This document shows positions 32,071-40,032 of a stretch of DNA of 44,452 nucleotides, piece after piece. The stretch spans positions 1-44,452 of the forward strand of contig DASQNO010000014.1 of NCBI GenBank assembly GCA_035644935.1, written 5' to 3'. This DNA comes from CADCVW01 sp035644935. Its GTDB lineage: Bacteria; Pseudomonadota; Alphaproteobacteria; Sphingomonadales; Sphingomonadaceae. The notes beneath the pieces are model-generated. The model searched no databases and had not been told where the DNA came from. It worked only from the letters and a program-made list of their open reading frames with translations. Each line of letters starts with the position of its first letter. The first letter of the stretch is position 1. Made by a program: the position numbers and the translations under genes.

Positions 32071-32115
32071 CCCGTTTCGCACGCGCGAGTCGCAGCGGAG
32101 GATGCCCGAAACGGG
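32071..32115. repeat. Inverted repeat in the gap before the alkB-like gene
   Basis: The 193-base gap from 31977 to 32169 holds no gene I can support. It includes the perfect 9-base arms CCCGTTTCG (32071) and CGAAACGGG (32107), separated by 27 bases, and the short repeated motif GTTCGAAGTTCGCGAAGTTC near 32003. This could be a structured leader of the following gene or chance. Confidence 0.35.
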
Positions 32116-32169
32116 GGGCTGTAGGACAGCGGTTTCTCCCAAGCGGGGCGCGGCGTAGGGACGACGGCG

Positions 32170-32757
32170 ATGCCGGAGCAAGACGACCTGTTCGGAACGC
32201 AAGCGGAGCCCGCCCTGCCGACGGGGCTTCGCTTCGCAGACGGCATCATCGACGCGGCGGAGGAGCGCGCGCTGGTGGAGCGGCTCGCCACGCTGACGCT
32301 GGAGCCGTTCCGCTTCCAGGGCTGGCTGGGCAAGCGGCACACGGCGTCGTTCGGCTGGCACTACGACTTCGACGACGCGCGTTTCGCGCAGACTACGCCC
32401 CTGCCCGACTTCCTTGGCGAACTGCGGCGCCGCGCCGCGGCGTTCGCGGGGGTGGACGCGGGCGCGCTCGTTCACGCGCTGGTGACGCGCTACGATCCCG
32501 GCGCGGGCATCGGCTGGCACCGCGACCGCCCGGTGTTCGACCATGTCGTCGGCGTGTCGCTCCAAAGCCCCGCCACCCTCCGCCTGCGCCGCCGCAAGGC
32601 CGCCGCTGCCGGAGGCGGCTTCGACCGCGCCGCCCTCCCCCTCCCGCCGCGCTCGGTCTACGCGCTCGACGGGGAGGCGCGGTACGAATGGGAACACAGC
32701 ATCGCGCCGGGCGAGGTGCGGCGCTGGTCGGTCACCTTCCGAACGCTCGCCGCATAG
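32170..32757 (+). CDS. AlkB-like 2-oxoglutarate/Fe(II) dioxygenase
   Basis: 195-residue protein of the AlkB family, which removes alkyl groups from bases by oxidation. The double-stranded beta-helix core has the iron triad His117-x-Asp119 ('GIGWHRDRPVFDHVVGVSL') and His176 ('EWEHSIAPG'), and the 2-oxoglutarate-binding Arg185-x5-Arg191 ('RRWSVTFRTL'). The nucleotide-lid region upstream reads 'KRHTASFGWHYDF', as in ALKBH2/ALKBH-type proteins, whose 'R..ASFGWxYDY' pattern is similar. The substrate could be DNA, RNA or protein. It has no adjacent ada gene, so nothing in the context suggests adaptive-response control. Confidence 0.85.
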   Translation: MPEQDDLFGTQAEPALPTGLRFADGIIDAAEERALVERLATLTLEPFRFQGWLGKRHTASFGWHYDFDDARFAQTTPLPDFLGELRRRAAAFAGVDAGALVHALVTRYDPGAGIGWHRDRPVFDHVVGVSLQSPATLRLRRRKAAAAGGGFDRAALPLPPRSVYALDGEARYEWEHSIAPGEVRRWSVTFRTLAA

Positions 32758-32882
32758 CCGCGCGTCGGACCGGAAGGCTTAGCCGTGCCGGCGCCGAACG
32801 CCGGGCCTCCAAACACTTGTTGAGGCGCAACGGCTTGCTGCTAAGCTGCGGCCGAACGACCGTTCCGGACAGGAGATCGACG

Positions 32883-33845
32883 ATGACGAGGCCTTGGTCC
32901 AACCCCCGATCGACGGGCCTCGTCTGCGCCGCGGGTGCGGTCGGGCTGGGGCTCGCCTACATGGCGATGGCCGGCGCGCCGACGCGGTACCTGGGCATGA
33001 ACCTGGCGGCGCTGGCGATCGGCCTGGCGGCGTTCGCGGCGACGGCGCGGTACGTGCGGCAGGCGGGCGGCCTGCCCGCAGCGGTGACGCTGGCGCTCGG
33101 CGCCGCACTGCTCGCCTCGGCGCTGTTCGGGATCACCGTCGAGGGGGCCACACGCTGGCTTCGGGTCGGGTCCGTGGTCCTCCAGCCCAGCCTCATGGTC
33201 GTGCCGCTGCTGACCGTCGCGTTCATGCGGCAACGCGGCGCGATGGCGGCTTGCGGCATGGGGCTGGCTGCGCTCGCGCTCGCGATCCAGCCCGATCGCG
33301 CGATGGCGGGCGTGCTCGCGGCCGGGCTGACGGCGGTCGCCGTCGCCCGGCGCGACCGCCGGTCGGTGGCCGCCCTGCTGGCCGCGGTCGCCGCGTTCGC
33401 GGTCGCGCTGCTGCGCCCCGACGCGCTGCCCGCCGTGCCGTTCGTCGATCAGGTCTTCTACAACGCATTCGGCGTTCATCCGCTGGCGGGACTGGCGGTT
33501 GCCGGCGGCGCGGCGCTGCTGCTGGCGCCCGCGCTCACCGGACGAGCCGGCGAGCGGGACCTTTGCGCGGTCTTCGCAGCCGTGTGGATCGCGGTTATCG
33601 CGGCGGCGGCGCTGGGGAACTACCCGACGCCGCTTGTCGGCTATGGCGGAAGCGCGATCCTGGGCTACCTGCTCAGCGTATCGCTGCTTCCCGGGGCGGG
33701 CGGTTCCCGTGTGGGCGCCAAGCGCGGGTCTGCCGATGCCGTGCCTTCCGGGCCGACGGATCAAGGCGGCGATCCGCGCACCATGGCGCCGGGTGCGCCG
33801 ATCCGGGCGGCGGCGGGGCCGGCGTGGGGCACGGGCGGCGTTTAA
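32883..33845 (+). CDS. Divergent SEDS-family (FtsW/RodA-like) membrane protein
   Basis: 320 residues with eight or so hydrophobic segments. I relate it to the SEDS peptidoglycan glycosyltransferases by four motifs in the correct order. 'GATRWLRVGSVVLQPS' (88-103) matches the extracellular G.RW..LG...QPS block. 'LAIQPDRAMAGVLAAG' (133-148) matches the QPD(L)GT helix. 'PFVDQVFYNAFGVHPLAG' (186-203) places Asp189 where RodA has its catalytic TDFIF Asp. 'NYPTPLVGYGGSAILGYLL' (246-264) matches the (L)PFVSYGGSS helix. It is shorter than FtsW or RodA and no PBP, rod or division gene is adjacent. The ATG at 32883 follows AGGAG. Activity is unknown; alignment is by eye. Confidence 0.6.
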   Translation: MTRPWSNPRSTGLVCAAGAVGLGLAYMAMAGAPTRYLGMNLAALAIGLAAFAATARYVRQAGGLPAAVTLALGAALLASALFGITVEGATRWLRVGSVVLQPSLMVVPLLTVAFMRQRGAMAACGMGLAALALAIQPDRAMAGVLAAGLTAVAVARRDRRSVAALLAAVAAFAVALLRPDALPAVPFVDQVFYNAFGVHPLAGLAVAGGAALLLAPALTGRAGERDLCAVFAAVWIAVIAAAALGNYPTPLVGYGGSAILGYLLSVSLLPGAGGSRVGAKRGSADAVPSGPTDQGGDPRTMAPGAPIRAAAGPAWGTGGV

Positions 33846-34242
33846 GCGGGCGATATTCGTCGCCTTGTGGCTGATCGCGGCGGCGCCCGCGCACGCGCAG
33901 GTGACGGCCGAACAGGTGCTGGCCAAGGCGAGGCAGCTGACCGCGCCGCCGTCCTGCGCTTCGGCGGACGAGCGCGACGAGATCGTCGTTTGCGGCCGCC
34001 GGACCAGCGACGGGTATCGCGTGCCGCCGTCGGCCGAAGGCGGTTCGCCGGGCGACCTGCGCGCCCGCGTCGGTGAGTTGCCGAGCGCGTCTCCCGACCG
34101 GCTGGCGGGCGGCCCCTGCGGGATCTTCGCGGGCGAGCGGCGGTGCGGCAAGGCGGAGGCGAAGCTGTACGGTTATGACAGCGATAAGAGCCCGGTCAGC
34201 GTGCTGATCGATGTAGGCGAGGCGTTGCTCGATCCGGAATAA
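33793..34242 (+). CDS. Small secreted protein with DEIVVCGRR signature
   Basis: About 149 residues if begun at the GTG at 33793, overlapping the SEDS-like gene by 53 bases; no ATG fits, so the start is uncertain. An Arg-rich n-region precedes a signal peptide 'AIFVALWLIAAAPAHAQ'. The mature part has a Cys pair around 'PPSCASADERDEIVVCGRR' and a second pair 'GPCGIFAGERRCG'. The phrase 'DEIVVCGRR...YRVP' recurs in small periplasmic proteins of sphingomonads as I recall them. The function is unknown. The overlap suggests co-translation with the membrane protein upstream. Confidence 0.6.
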   Translation: MRRSGRRRGRRGARAAFKRAIFVALWLIAAAPAHAQVTAEQVLAKARQLTAPPSCASADERDEIVVCGRRTSDGYRVPPSAEGGSPGDLRARVGELPSASPDRLAGGPCGIFAGERRCGKAEAKLYGYDSDKSPVSVLIDVGEALLDPE

Positions 34243-34340
34243 GTCGTCAGGCGGACGCAATGGTGCGCCGTGCGAACGCCTGCTGGGCCGGGCACGCGAC
34301 CGGACTTCTTGCGTTTCCGCCTTCATGCTATGTTGCCGCA

Positions 34341-34913
34341 ATGAACGTCCAGCGTCCCGTCGCCGTTGAGCCCTTCAGGGTTCGGTTGAACGTGGAACAG
34401 TTCCAATTGCTCGACCGCTCCGGGTCCTTTCGCGACCATGCCAAGACCGAGCTGCTCGATGGAACCATCTACGCCATGAACGCCCAGTTTCGAGCCCACG
34501 CGCGCGCCAAGGGACAGCTCTTCCGCGCCTTCGACAAGGCGCTGGCGGCGGCGGGATCGACGCTGGAGGTCCTGTCCGAGGTTTCCGTCGCCATGCCTCC
34601 CCACGGCATGCCCGAGCCCGACCTGGTCGTCACCAGCGAGGCCGCCGGCGATGGTCCCGTGCCGGTCGCTTCGATCGTCGTGATCGTGGAAGTTTCGGAC
34701 ACGACGCTGGATCATGACCTAGGGGTCAAGGCGGCGATTTACGCGGCGGGCGAAGTATCCGAATACTGGGTCGTCGACCTGAAAGGCCGCGTGCTGCACC
34801 AGATGTGGTCGCCGGGCGCGGACGGCTATGGCGAGCGGCGCGAGGTGGCGCTCGGCGAGCGGGTGAAGGCCGTCACGTTCGACGGGCTCGCAGTGGACAC
34901 GTCCGACGTCTGA
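34341..34913 (+). CDS. Uma2-family (DUF820) restriction-endonuclease-fold protein, copy 1
   Basis: 190 residues of the PD-(D/E)XK-fold Uma2 family. The core reads 'KTELLDGTIYAMN', then Asp94 in 'MPEPDLVV', Glu117 in 'VIVEVSDTTLDHD', Lys130 in 'LGVKAAIYAAGEVSEYWVVD', and ends 'QMWSPGADGYGERREVALGE'. The predicted nuclease residues are all present. The biological role of Uma2 proteins is poorly known; many bacteria carry several. The 3' third is strongly similar at DNA level to the next gene, showing tandem duplication or gene conversion. The ATG at 34341 is the likely start; the open frame runs 81 bases further upstream. Confidence 0.85.
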   Translation: MNVQRPVAVEPFRVRLNVEQFQLLDRSGSFRDHAKTELLDGTIYAMNAQFRAHARAKGQLFRAFDKALAAAGSTLEVLSEVSVAMPPHGMPEPDLVVTSEAAGDGPVPVASIVVIVEVSDTTLDHDLGVKAAIYAAGEVSEYWVVDLKGRVLHQMWSPGADGYGERREVALGERVKAVTFDGLAVDTSDV

Positions 34914-34997
34914 AGAGATCGCGCGCGACATGCGCGCGGTGCTGGCGCGGCAAGCCGGCGAGTGGTGCAAGCGCCGTTTCGATGGTAAGGAAAACGC

Positions 34998-35564
34998 ATG
35001 AACGTCGAGCGCAAATGGGACGAGCCGCGACCGGTCCTCCTGACCGTCGACGACTTTGTGACGTTGAGCGAGGCGGGTGCGTTCGACGAACTTGGCAAGG
35101 TCGAGCTGATCGAGGGGACGATCGTCGCGATGAACGCGCAGTACAGTCGGCACTCGCGGGCGCAGCGGCAGCTCTTCCTCGAACTCCACGCCGCGTGCGC
35201 CGCGCTGCCCGGGTTCGAGGCCTTCTTCGAGCTGTCGTTGCGGATTGCCCCCCGCTCCATGCCGCGCCCTGAGCTTTCGGTCGTTCGCGATGTCGGGGCG
35301 AACGCCCCAGCCGAACCCGACCAGGTCGCGCTTGCGGTCGAAATCGCGGACACGACGGCGCGCTACGATCTTGGACGCAAGGCACGGCTTTATGCGCAAG
35401 CGGGCGTGGCGGAATATTGGGTGGTCGATCTGGATAGCGGTATGCTGCACCAGATGTGGTCGCCGGGCGCGGAAGGTTACGCCGAGCGGCGCGAGGTGGC
35501 GCTCGGCGAGCGGGTGGAGGCGGTCACGATCGACGGGCTCCAAGTGGAGACGTCCGACATCTGA
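34998..35564 (+). CDS. Uma2-family protein, copy 2 with altered active-site Asp
   Basis: 188 residues, the same family and orientation as its neighbour. Landmarks: 'KVELIEGTIVAMN', 'ALAVEIADTTARYD' with Glu115, 'LGRKARLYAQAGVAEYWVVD' with Lys128, and 'QMWSPGAEGYAERREVALGE'. The usual PD of the active site reads PE here ('MPRPELSVV', Glu92), a conservative change that may weaken or retune metal binding. The ATG overlaps a TGA in another frame that continues from copy 1 (see findings). After its stop the DNA again resembles the copy 1 flank for about 25 bases. Confidence 0.85.
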   Translation: MNVERKWDEPRPVLLTVDDFVTLSEAGAFDELGKVELIEGTIVAMNAQYSRHSRAQRQLFLELHAACAALPGFEAFFELSLRIAPRSMPRPELSVVRDVGANAPAEPDQVALAVEIADTTARYDLGRKARLYAQAGVAEYWVVDLDSGMLHQMWSPGAEGYAERREVALGERVEAVTIDGLQVETSDI

Positions 35565-35685
35565 AGAGATCGCCCGCCACATGCCCCCACCTGCGGTGCG
35601 CGCCATCCTCAAGGTCATTGAGGACGAGTCGGACGTGAACGCAAGAAAGGCTTAGCTCAAAGCCAAATGCACCCACACCGTTAAA

Positions 35686-36630
35686 TTACGACGCAACAGC
35701 GCCGGCGTCTTTTAATCCAAAGAACATGTCTCGGTCGTGTTTCGAGTGCAGATTAAACTTTGCGATATGGTAGTGGCTTGCCGGTTGCACGTTCGAGAAC
35801 AGCGTGTATGGCAGTTCGTCAAAACAGAACTCAGCCACCAGAGCAGCCATATCCTTGTCATAGCAATCTTGAAGTATCTTTAGATTTGTAGAAGGAAAGC
35901 TGTTCTTAAACTCTTTGTTGAACCGAGGCTGGAAATAGCGGATCATAGCGGCTTCGTAGAGTGCAATCATCTCGGCGTGACTTGTACCAAACAGCTTATC
36001 CAGACCTGCAGTTATCCGATCACCACTGTCGTCCTGCTTCTCAGCCCATGGGTTGATGAATGTTATCAGTTTGTTGTTGGGCTCGATTTCAACAAGGAGA
36101 AGCTCCAGACGAAAGTTTTCTGGTGCGCCGAGAAGAGATATCTTCTGCAAAGTTTCGTGCTTTAGCAGACGGTCGACAGCTGACCTCTCACCACCTGCTC
36201 CATAAGCTTGCCCAACATACTGAACATCGAAGCCGACAGGATGACATTCCGTATGAAGCCGGTACATAGCAGATGACATAGAGGGGAACATACGAGCGCC
36301 ATCGGACGATAAAACAAATTTGTGCTCACCCTCTTCTTCTAAAGTAGCGTGAGGAGGCATCGGCCAACTTAGCTCGTGTGTTTGTCCCAGGTACGTAAAA
36401 GCTTGGATTAAGCGATCACCATTCTGTCGCACATCAGTAAGGTCAATCCGTGGGGCGTAGCCGACAAAATATATATGGCAACGTTCGGCAGTCTCCCTGA
36501 CCGACTCCAAGCCCTCCGCATCGTATAACCCCGCAGCAGGAAGCTGCACATAGCTAAGTGCGTAGAGGTTTAGAGCATGCTCGATGTCAAAGAGCTTGCC
36601 TGCAAAAATTTCTGGAGCATCTCTACTCAT
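35686..36630 (-). CDS. Low-GC GIY-YIG-like protein, probably acquired
   Basis: 314 residues, with base composition clearly lower in G+C than all neighbours and many AT-ending codons, so probably transferred recently. The region 134-240 resembles GIY-YIG nucleases: 'FDVQYVGQAYG' (135-144) like the YIG strand, then Arg154 and His158 in 'AVDRLLKHETLQKI', and 'LYEAAMIRYFQPRFNKEFK' (224-242) with the metal-binding Glu226 and the conserved P..N. A canonical GIY strand is not obvious. The N-terminal 130 residues are unrecognised. Its ATG overlaps the ettA stop as ATGA, so it is expressed behind ettA. I do not recognise a characterised relative. Confidence 0.6.
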   Translation of the reverse strand: MSRDAPEIFAGKLFDIEHALNLYALSYVQLPAAGLYDAEGLESVRETAERCHIYFVGYAPRIDLTDVRQNGDRLIQAFTYLGQTHELSWPMPPHATLEEEGEHKFVLSSDGARMFPSMSSAMYRLHTECHPVGFDVQYVGQAYGAGGERSAVDRLLKHETLQKISLLGAPENFRLELLLVEIEPNNKLITFINPWAEKQDDSGDRITAGLDKLFGTSHAEMIALYEAAMIRYFQPRFNKEFKNSFPSTNLKILQDCYDKDMAALVAEFCFDELPYTLFSNVQPASHYHIAKFNLHSKHDRDMFFGLKDAGAVAS

Positions 36631-38306
36631 CTAGTCAGCTTCTTGTACGTCGTCCGATGCGGCAGATCCGCGTCCGGTCCCAGCCGCCGCCGCTTGTCCT
36701 CCTCGTAAGCCTCGAAGTTCCCCTCGAACCATTCGACATGGCTGTCGCCTTCGAACGCCAGGATGTGCGTCGCGAGGCGATCGAGGAAGAAGCGGTCGTG
36801 GCTGATAACCACGGCGCAGCCGGCGAAGTTTTCAAGCGCGTCTTCGAGCGCGCGAAGGGTTTCGACGTCGAGGTCGTTGGTGGGCTCGTCCAGCAGCAGG
36901 ACGTTGCCGCCTTCCTTGAGCATCTTGGCCATGTGGACGCGGTTGCGTTCGCCGCCGGAGAGCTCGCCGACGCGCTTCTGCTGGTCGCCGCCCTTGAAGT
37001 TGAACGCGCCCACGTAGGCGCGGCTGGACATTTCGTGCTTGCCGAAGCGGAAGATGTCGTGGCCACCGGAGACTTCCTCCCAGACGTTCTTCTTGGGATC
37101 GAGCGCGTCGCGACTCTGGTCGACGTAGCCGAGCTTGACCGTCTGGCCGATCGCGACGGCGCCGCCGTCGGGCTGCTCCTTGCCCGTGATGAGCTTGAAC
37201 AGGGTCGTCTTGCCCGCGCCGTTGGCGCCGATGACGCCGACGATGCCGCCCGGCGGCAGGTTGAAGCTCAGGTCGTCAAAGAGCAGCTTGTCGCCATAGG
37301 CCTTGGTCAGGCCCTTGGCCTCAATGACGTTATTGCCCAGCCGTTCGGGGACTTGGATGAGGATCTGCGCCTTGCCGGGAGTGCGGTTCTCCTGCGCCTC
37401 GACCAGTTCGTCGAAGGCGCGGATGCGGGCCTTGGACTTGGTCTGGCGCGCTTTGGGTGAGCGGCGGATCCAGTCGAGCTCCTCCTGGATCGCCTTTTGC
37501 TTGCCTTCGTCCTCGCGCTCTTCCTGGCTCAGCCGCTTGGCCTTGGTCTCGAGGTAGCCCGAGTAGTTGGATTCATAGATGTAGTAGCGGCCGCGATCGA
37601 GCTCGAGCACCCAGTTGACGACGTTGTCGAGGAAGTAGCGGTCGTGGGTGACGAGGATGACGTTGCCCGGATAGTCGACGAGGTGCTTTTCCAGCCACGA
37701 CACGGATTCGGCGTCGAGGTGGTTGGTCGGCTCGTCAAGAAGCAGGATCTCGGGCTTCTGCAGCAGCAGCTTGGTCAGCGCGACGCGGCGCTTCTCGCCG
37801 CCCGACAGGTTGACGACGGAGGAGTCCCCCGGTGGGCAGCGCAGCGCGTCCATCGCGATCTCGAGCTGGTTGTCGAGCGTCCAGCCGTCGACGGCGTCGA
37901 TCTTTTCCTGAAGCTCGCCCATCTCCGCCATGAGGGCGTCGAAGTCGGCGTCCTCGGGCGGGTCGCCCATGATCGCGGTGATCTCGTTGAAGCGCGTCAT
38001 CATGTCGGCGACGGGGCCGACGGCCAGCATGACGTTTTCCTTGACCGTCTTGGACTCGTCGAGCTGCGGCTCCTGTTCCAGATAGCCGACGCGGATGTTC
38101 TCGCCCGCCCACGCCTCGCCCGTGAACTCGGTGTCGCGGCCGGCCATGATCTTCATGAGGGTCGACTTGCCCGACCCGTTGGGGCCGATGATGGCGATCT
38201 TGGCGTCGGGGTAGAACTGGAGCGACAGGTCCTTGAGGATCGGCTTGGGGGCGCCGGGGAAGGTCTTGTTCAGATCCTTGATGACGTAGCTGTACTGGGC
38301 GGCCAT
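36627..38306 (-). CDS. ettA: Energy-dependent translational throttle ATPase EttA (ABC-F)
   Basis: 559-residue cytoplasmic ABC-F protein with two ABC domains. It binds the ribosomal E site and gates the first peptide bond according to ATP/ADP ratio. Domain 1 has Walker A 'GPNGSGKST' and signature 'LSGGEKRRVAL' with 'LLLDEPTNHLD'. The arm and P-site tRNA interaction motif linker spans about 240-300 ('SGYLETKAKRLSQEEREDE', 'WIRRSPKARQTKSKAR'). Domain 2 has 'GANGAGKTTLF', 'LSGGERNRVHMAKML' and 'LLLDEPTNDLD'. Length and motifs match EttA rather than Uup. A downstream foreign gene overlaps its stop. Confidence 0.95.
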   Translation of the reverse strand: MAAQYSYVIKDLNKTFPGAPKPILKDLSLQFYPDAKIAIIGPNGSGKSTLMKIMAGRDTEFTGEAWAGENIRVGYLEQEPQLDESKTVKENVMLAVGPVADMMTRFNEITAIMGDPPEDADFDALMAEMGELQEKIDAVDGWTLDNQLEIAMDALRCPPGDSSVVNLSGGEKRRVALTKLLLQKPEILLLDEPTNHLDAESVSWLEKHLVDYPGNVILVTHDRYFLDNVVNWVLELDRGRYYIYESNYSGYLETKAKRLSQEEREDEGKQKAIQEELDWIRRSPKARQTKSKARIRAFDELVEAQENRTPGKAQILIQVPERLGNNVIEAKGLTKAYGDKLLFDDLSFNLPPGGIVGVIGANGAGKTTLFKLITGKEQPDGGAVAIGQTVKLGYVDQSRDALDPKKNVWEEVSGGHDIFRFGKHEMSSRAYVGAFNFKGGDQQKRVGELSGGERNRVHMAKMLKEGGNVLLLDEPTNDLDVETLRALEDALENFAGCAVVISHDRFFLDRLATHILAFEGDSHVEWFEGNFEAYEEDKRRRLGPDADLPHRTTYKKLTR

Positions 38307-38394
38307 GGGGTCGCTGGTCCTTGTGTCGAGATGTTGTGAGGCTTGGGCGGGTATTTAGCGGTTGGTCGGAGGTAAGGCAACGAAGGCGGGCGAG

Positions 38395-38508
38395 CGTCAT
38401 CCCGGCGAAAGCCGGGACCCAATCACGCGGAGGTTGGAGGACGTGGGCCGAACTCCGCATCCCTCCGTCGTTCCGTGATCTTGGGTCCCGGCTTCCGCCG
38501 GGATGACG
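38395..38508. repeat. REPIN-like element (two inverted REP arms)
   Basis: The left arm CGTCATCCCGGCGAAAGCCG (continuing GGACCCAA) at 38395 and the right arm TTGGGTCCCGGCTTCCGCCG (continuing GGATGACG) ending at 38508 are inverted copies with few differences, enclosing about 45 bases. Each arm is itself palindromic (CCCGGC...GCCGGG). This is the architecture of a mobile REP doublet. It fills the gap between the divergent ettA and M28 peptidase genes, and an in-frame ATG inside it should not be taken as the peptidase start. Confidence 0.85.
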
Positions 38509-38529
38509 GAGGGGCTAAGCCTCTCTCCC

Positions 38530-39912
38530 ATGAAAAAGCTCATCCTCCTCGCCGCCCTCGCCTCCACCGCCGCGTTCGGGCAGGCGGTCCCACCTCTGCC
38601 GCTCGACCCCAAGGTCGAGGCGCTGCGCGACGCCGCGCTGTCCGACACGCTGGCCTATGAGATCACCGAGGGGCTGACCACCGAGGTCGGGCAGCGCATG
38701 GCCGGCACCGAGGCCGAGGCGCGGGCGCGGACCTGGTCGGTGGCAAAGCTCAGGCTACTGGGCTTTGCCAACGTGCGCGTCGAGACGTTCGACATGCCCG
38801 TGTGGGTGCGCGGCGAGGAACGCGCGGAGATCGTGGCGCCCTTCCCCCAGAAGCTGGCCGTGACCGCGCTGGGCAACAGCGGCGCGACGCCGGCCGAGGG
38901 CCTTTCCGCGCAGGTTGTGGGGTTCGACAGCTTCGCGGACCTGCAGGCGGCGCCCGACAGCGCGGTGCGCGGCAAGATCGTGTTCGTGTCGCACGGCATG
39001 CGCGCGACGCAGGATGCGTCCAGCTACGGCGCGTTCGGCGCGGCGCGGCGGCAGGGGCCGTCGGTGGCGAGCGCCAAAGGCGCGGTGGGGATCGTCATCC
39101 GGTCGATCGGCACCGACTACCACCGCAACCCGCACACGGGTTCGCAAAGCTGGGCCGCGGGCGTGACGCCGATCCCCGCGGGCGCCTTGTCGCTCCCGGA
39201 CGCGGAGCAGCTGCAGCGCATCCTAAAGCGCGGCAAGCCGGTGACGATGCGGCTCCTCATGACGCCGCGCAACATCGGCACGCGCCAGTCGGGCAACGTC
39301 ATCGCCGACGTGCCGGGCCGCGATCCCAACGCAGGCGTCGTGCTGGTCGCCTGCCACCTCGACAGCTGGGACCTGGGAACGGGCGCGCTGGACGATGCGG
39401 CCGGGTGCGGCATCGTCGCGTCGGCGGCGCGGCGCGTGATGCGGAGCGGCCGGCCGCTGCGCACGATCCGCGTCGTCTGGTTCGGCGCGGAGGAAGTGGG
39501 GCTGTTCGGGGGCCTCGAATATATGCGCCGCCATGCCGGGGTGAAGCACGCGTGGATCGCGGAAAGCGACCTCGGCGCCGACCGCGTGTGGAAGTTCGAC
39601 AGCAAGGCGGCGGCGACCGCGCGGCCGACGATCGACCTCGTCTCGCGGGCGCTGGCGCCGCTCGGCATCGGCCAGGGTTCCGTCACAGAAGCCAGCGGAT
39701 CGGACATCGGTCCGATGTCGGCGAGCGGCGTCCCGACGCTGCAGCTGCGGCAGGACGCAACGCGATATTTCGACATCCATCACACGCCCGACGACACGCT
39801 GGACAAGGTCGACGTCGAGCAGATGCGGCAGAACGTCGCGGCATGGACGGCGATGATCGCGATCGCCGCGAATGCGCCCGTGGAGTTCGGACCCGTGCCC
39901 GCCACGCGCTGA
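38530..39912 (+). CDS. Secreted M28-family zinc aminopeptidase
   Basis: 460 residues with a signal peptide (MKKLILLAALASTAAFG). A PA-type insert (about residues 125-245) precedes the peptidase. The co-catalytic zinc site is complete: His in 'LVACHLDSWDLG', Asp in 'GALDDAAGCG', Glu pair in 'VWFGAEEVGLFG', Asp in 'WIAESDLGADR' and His in 'YFDIHHTPDDTLD'. The architecture fits glutamate carboxypeptidase or plasma-dipeptidase-like M28 enzymes that work in the periplasm. The start is set at 38530; an upstream ATG lies inside the REPIN and would place nine residues before the signal peptide. Confidence 0.9.
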   Translation: MKKLILLAALASTAAFGQAVPPLPLDPKVEALRDAALSDTLAYEITEGLTTEVGQRMAGTEAEARARTWSVAKLRLLGFANVRVETFDMPVWVRGEERAEIVAPFPQKLAVTALGNSGATPAEGLSAQVVGFDSFADLQAAPDSAVRGKIVFVSHGMRATQDASSYGAFGAARRQGPSVASAKGAVGIVIRSIGTDYHRNPHTGSQSWAAGVTPIPAGALSLPDAEQLQRILKRGKPVTMRLLMTPRNIGTRQSGNVIADVPGRDPNAGVVLVACHLDSWDLGTGALDDAAGCGIVASAARRVMRSGRPLRTIRVVWFGAEEVGLFGGLEYMRRHAGVKHAWIAESDLGADRVWKFDSKAAATARPTIDLVSRALAPLGIGQGSVTEASGSDIGPMSASGVPTLQLRQDATRYFDIHHTPDDTLDKVDVEQMRQNVAAWTAMIAIAANAPVEFGPVPATR

Positions 39913-40032
39913 CCCGCGTCCTCATTTGCGACGAACCGTTTCAGAACTTCGTTGACGCGTTGGAACGGAACCCTAAGGGGGTCCGCCGGCGTACAGTCAG
40001 GTGCGCCGAGGTAGTAACTGGAGTTTAAACCC

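Noticed and set aside
38503..38529. Upstream ATG for the M28 peptidase
   Set aside because: It lies within the REPIN right arm and would put nine residues ahead of a good signal peptide; ATG 38530 fits better.
39962..39993. Possible general-stress (EcfG-type) promoter GGAAC...CGTA before the lipoprotein gene
   Set aside because: The -35 GGAAC is present twice, but the spacer to CGTA is 18 bases and the -10 departs from CGTT, so the match is too weak to list.
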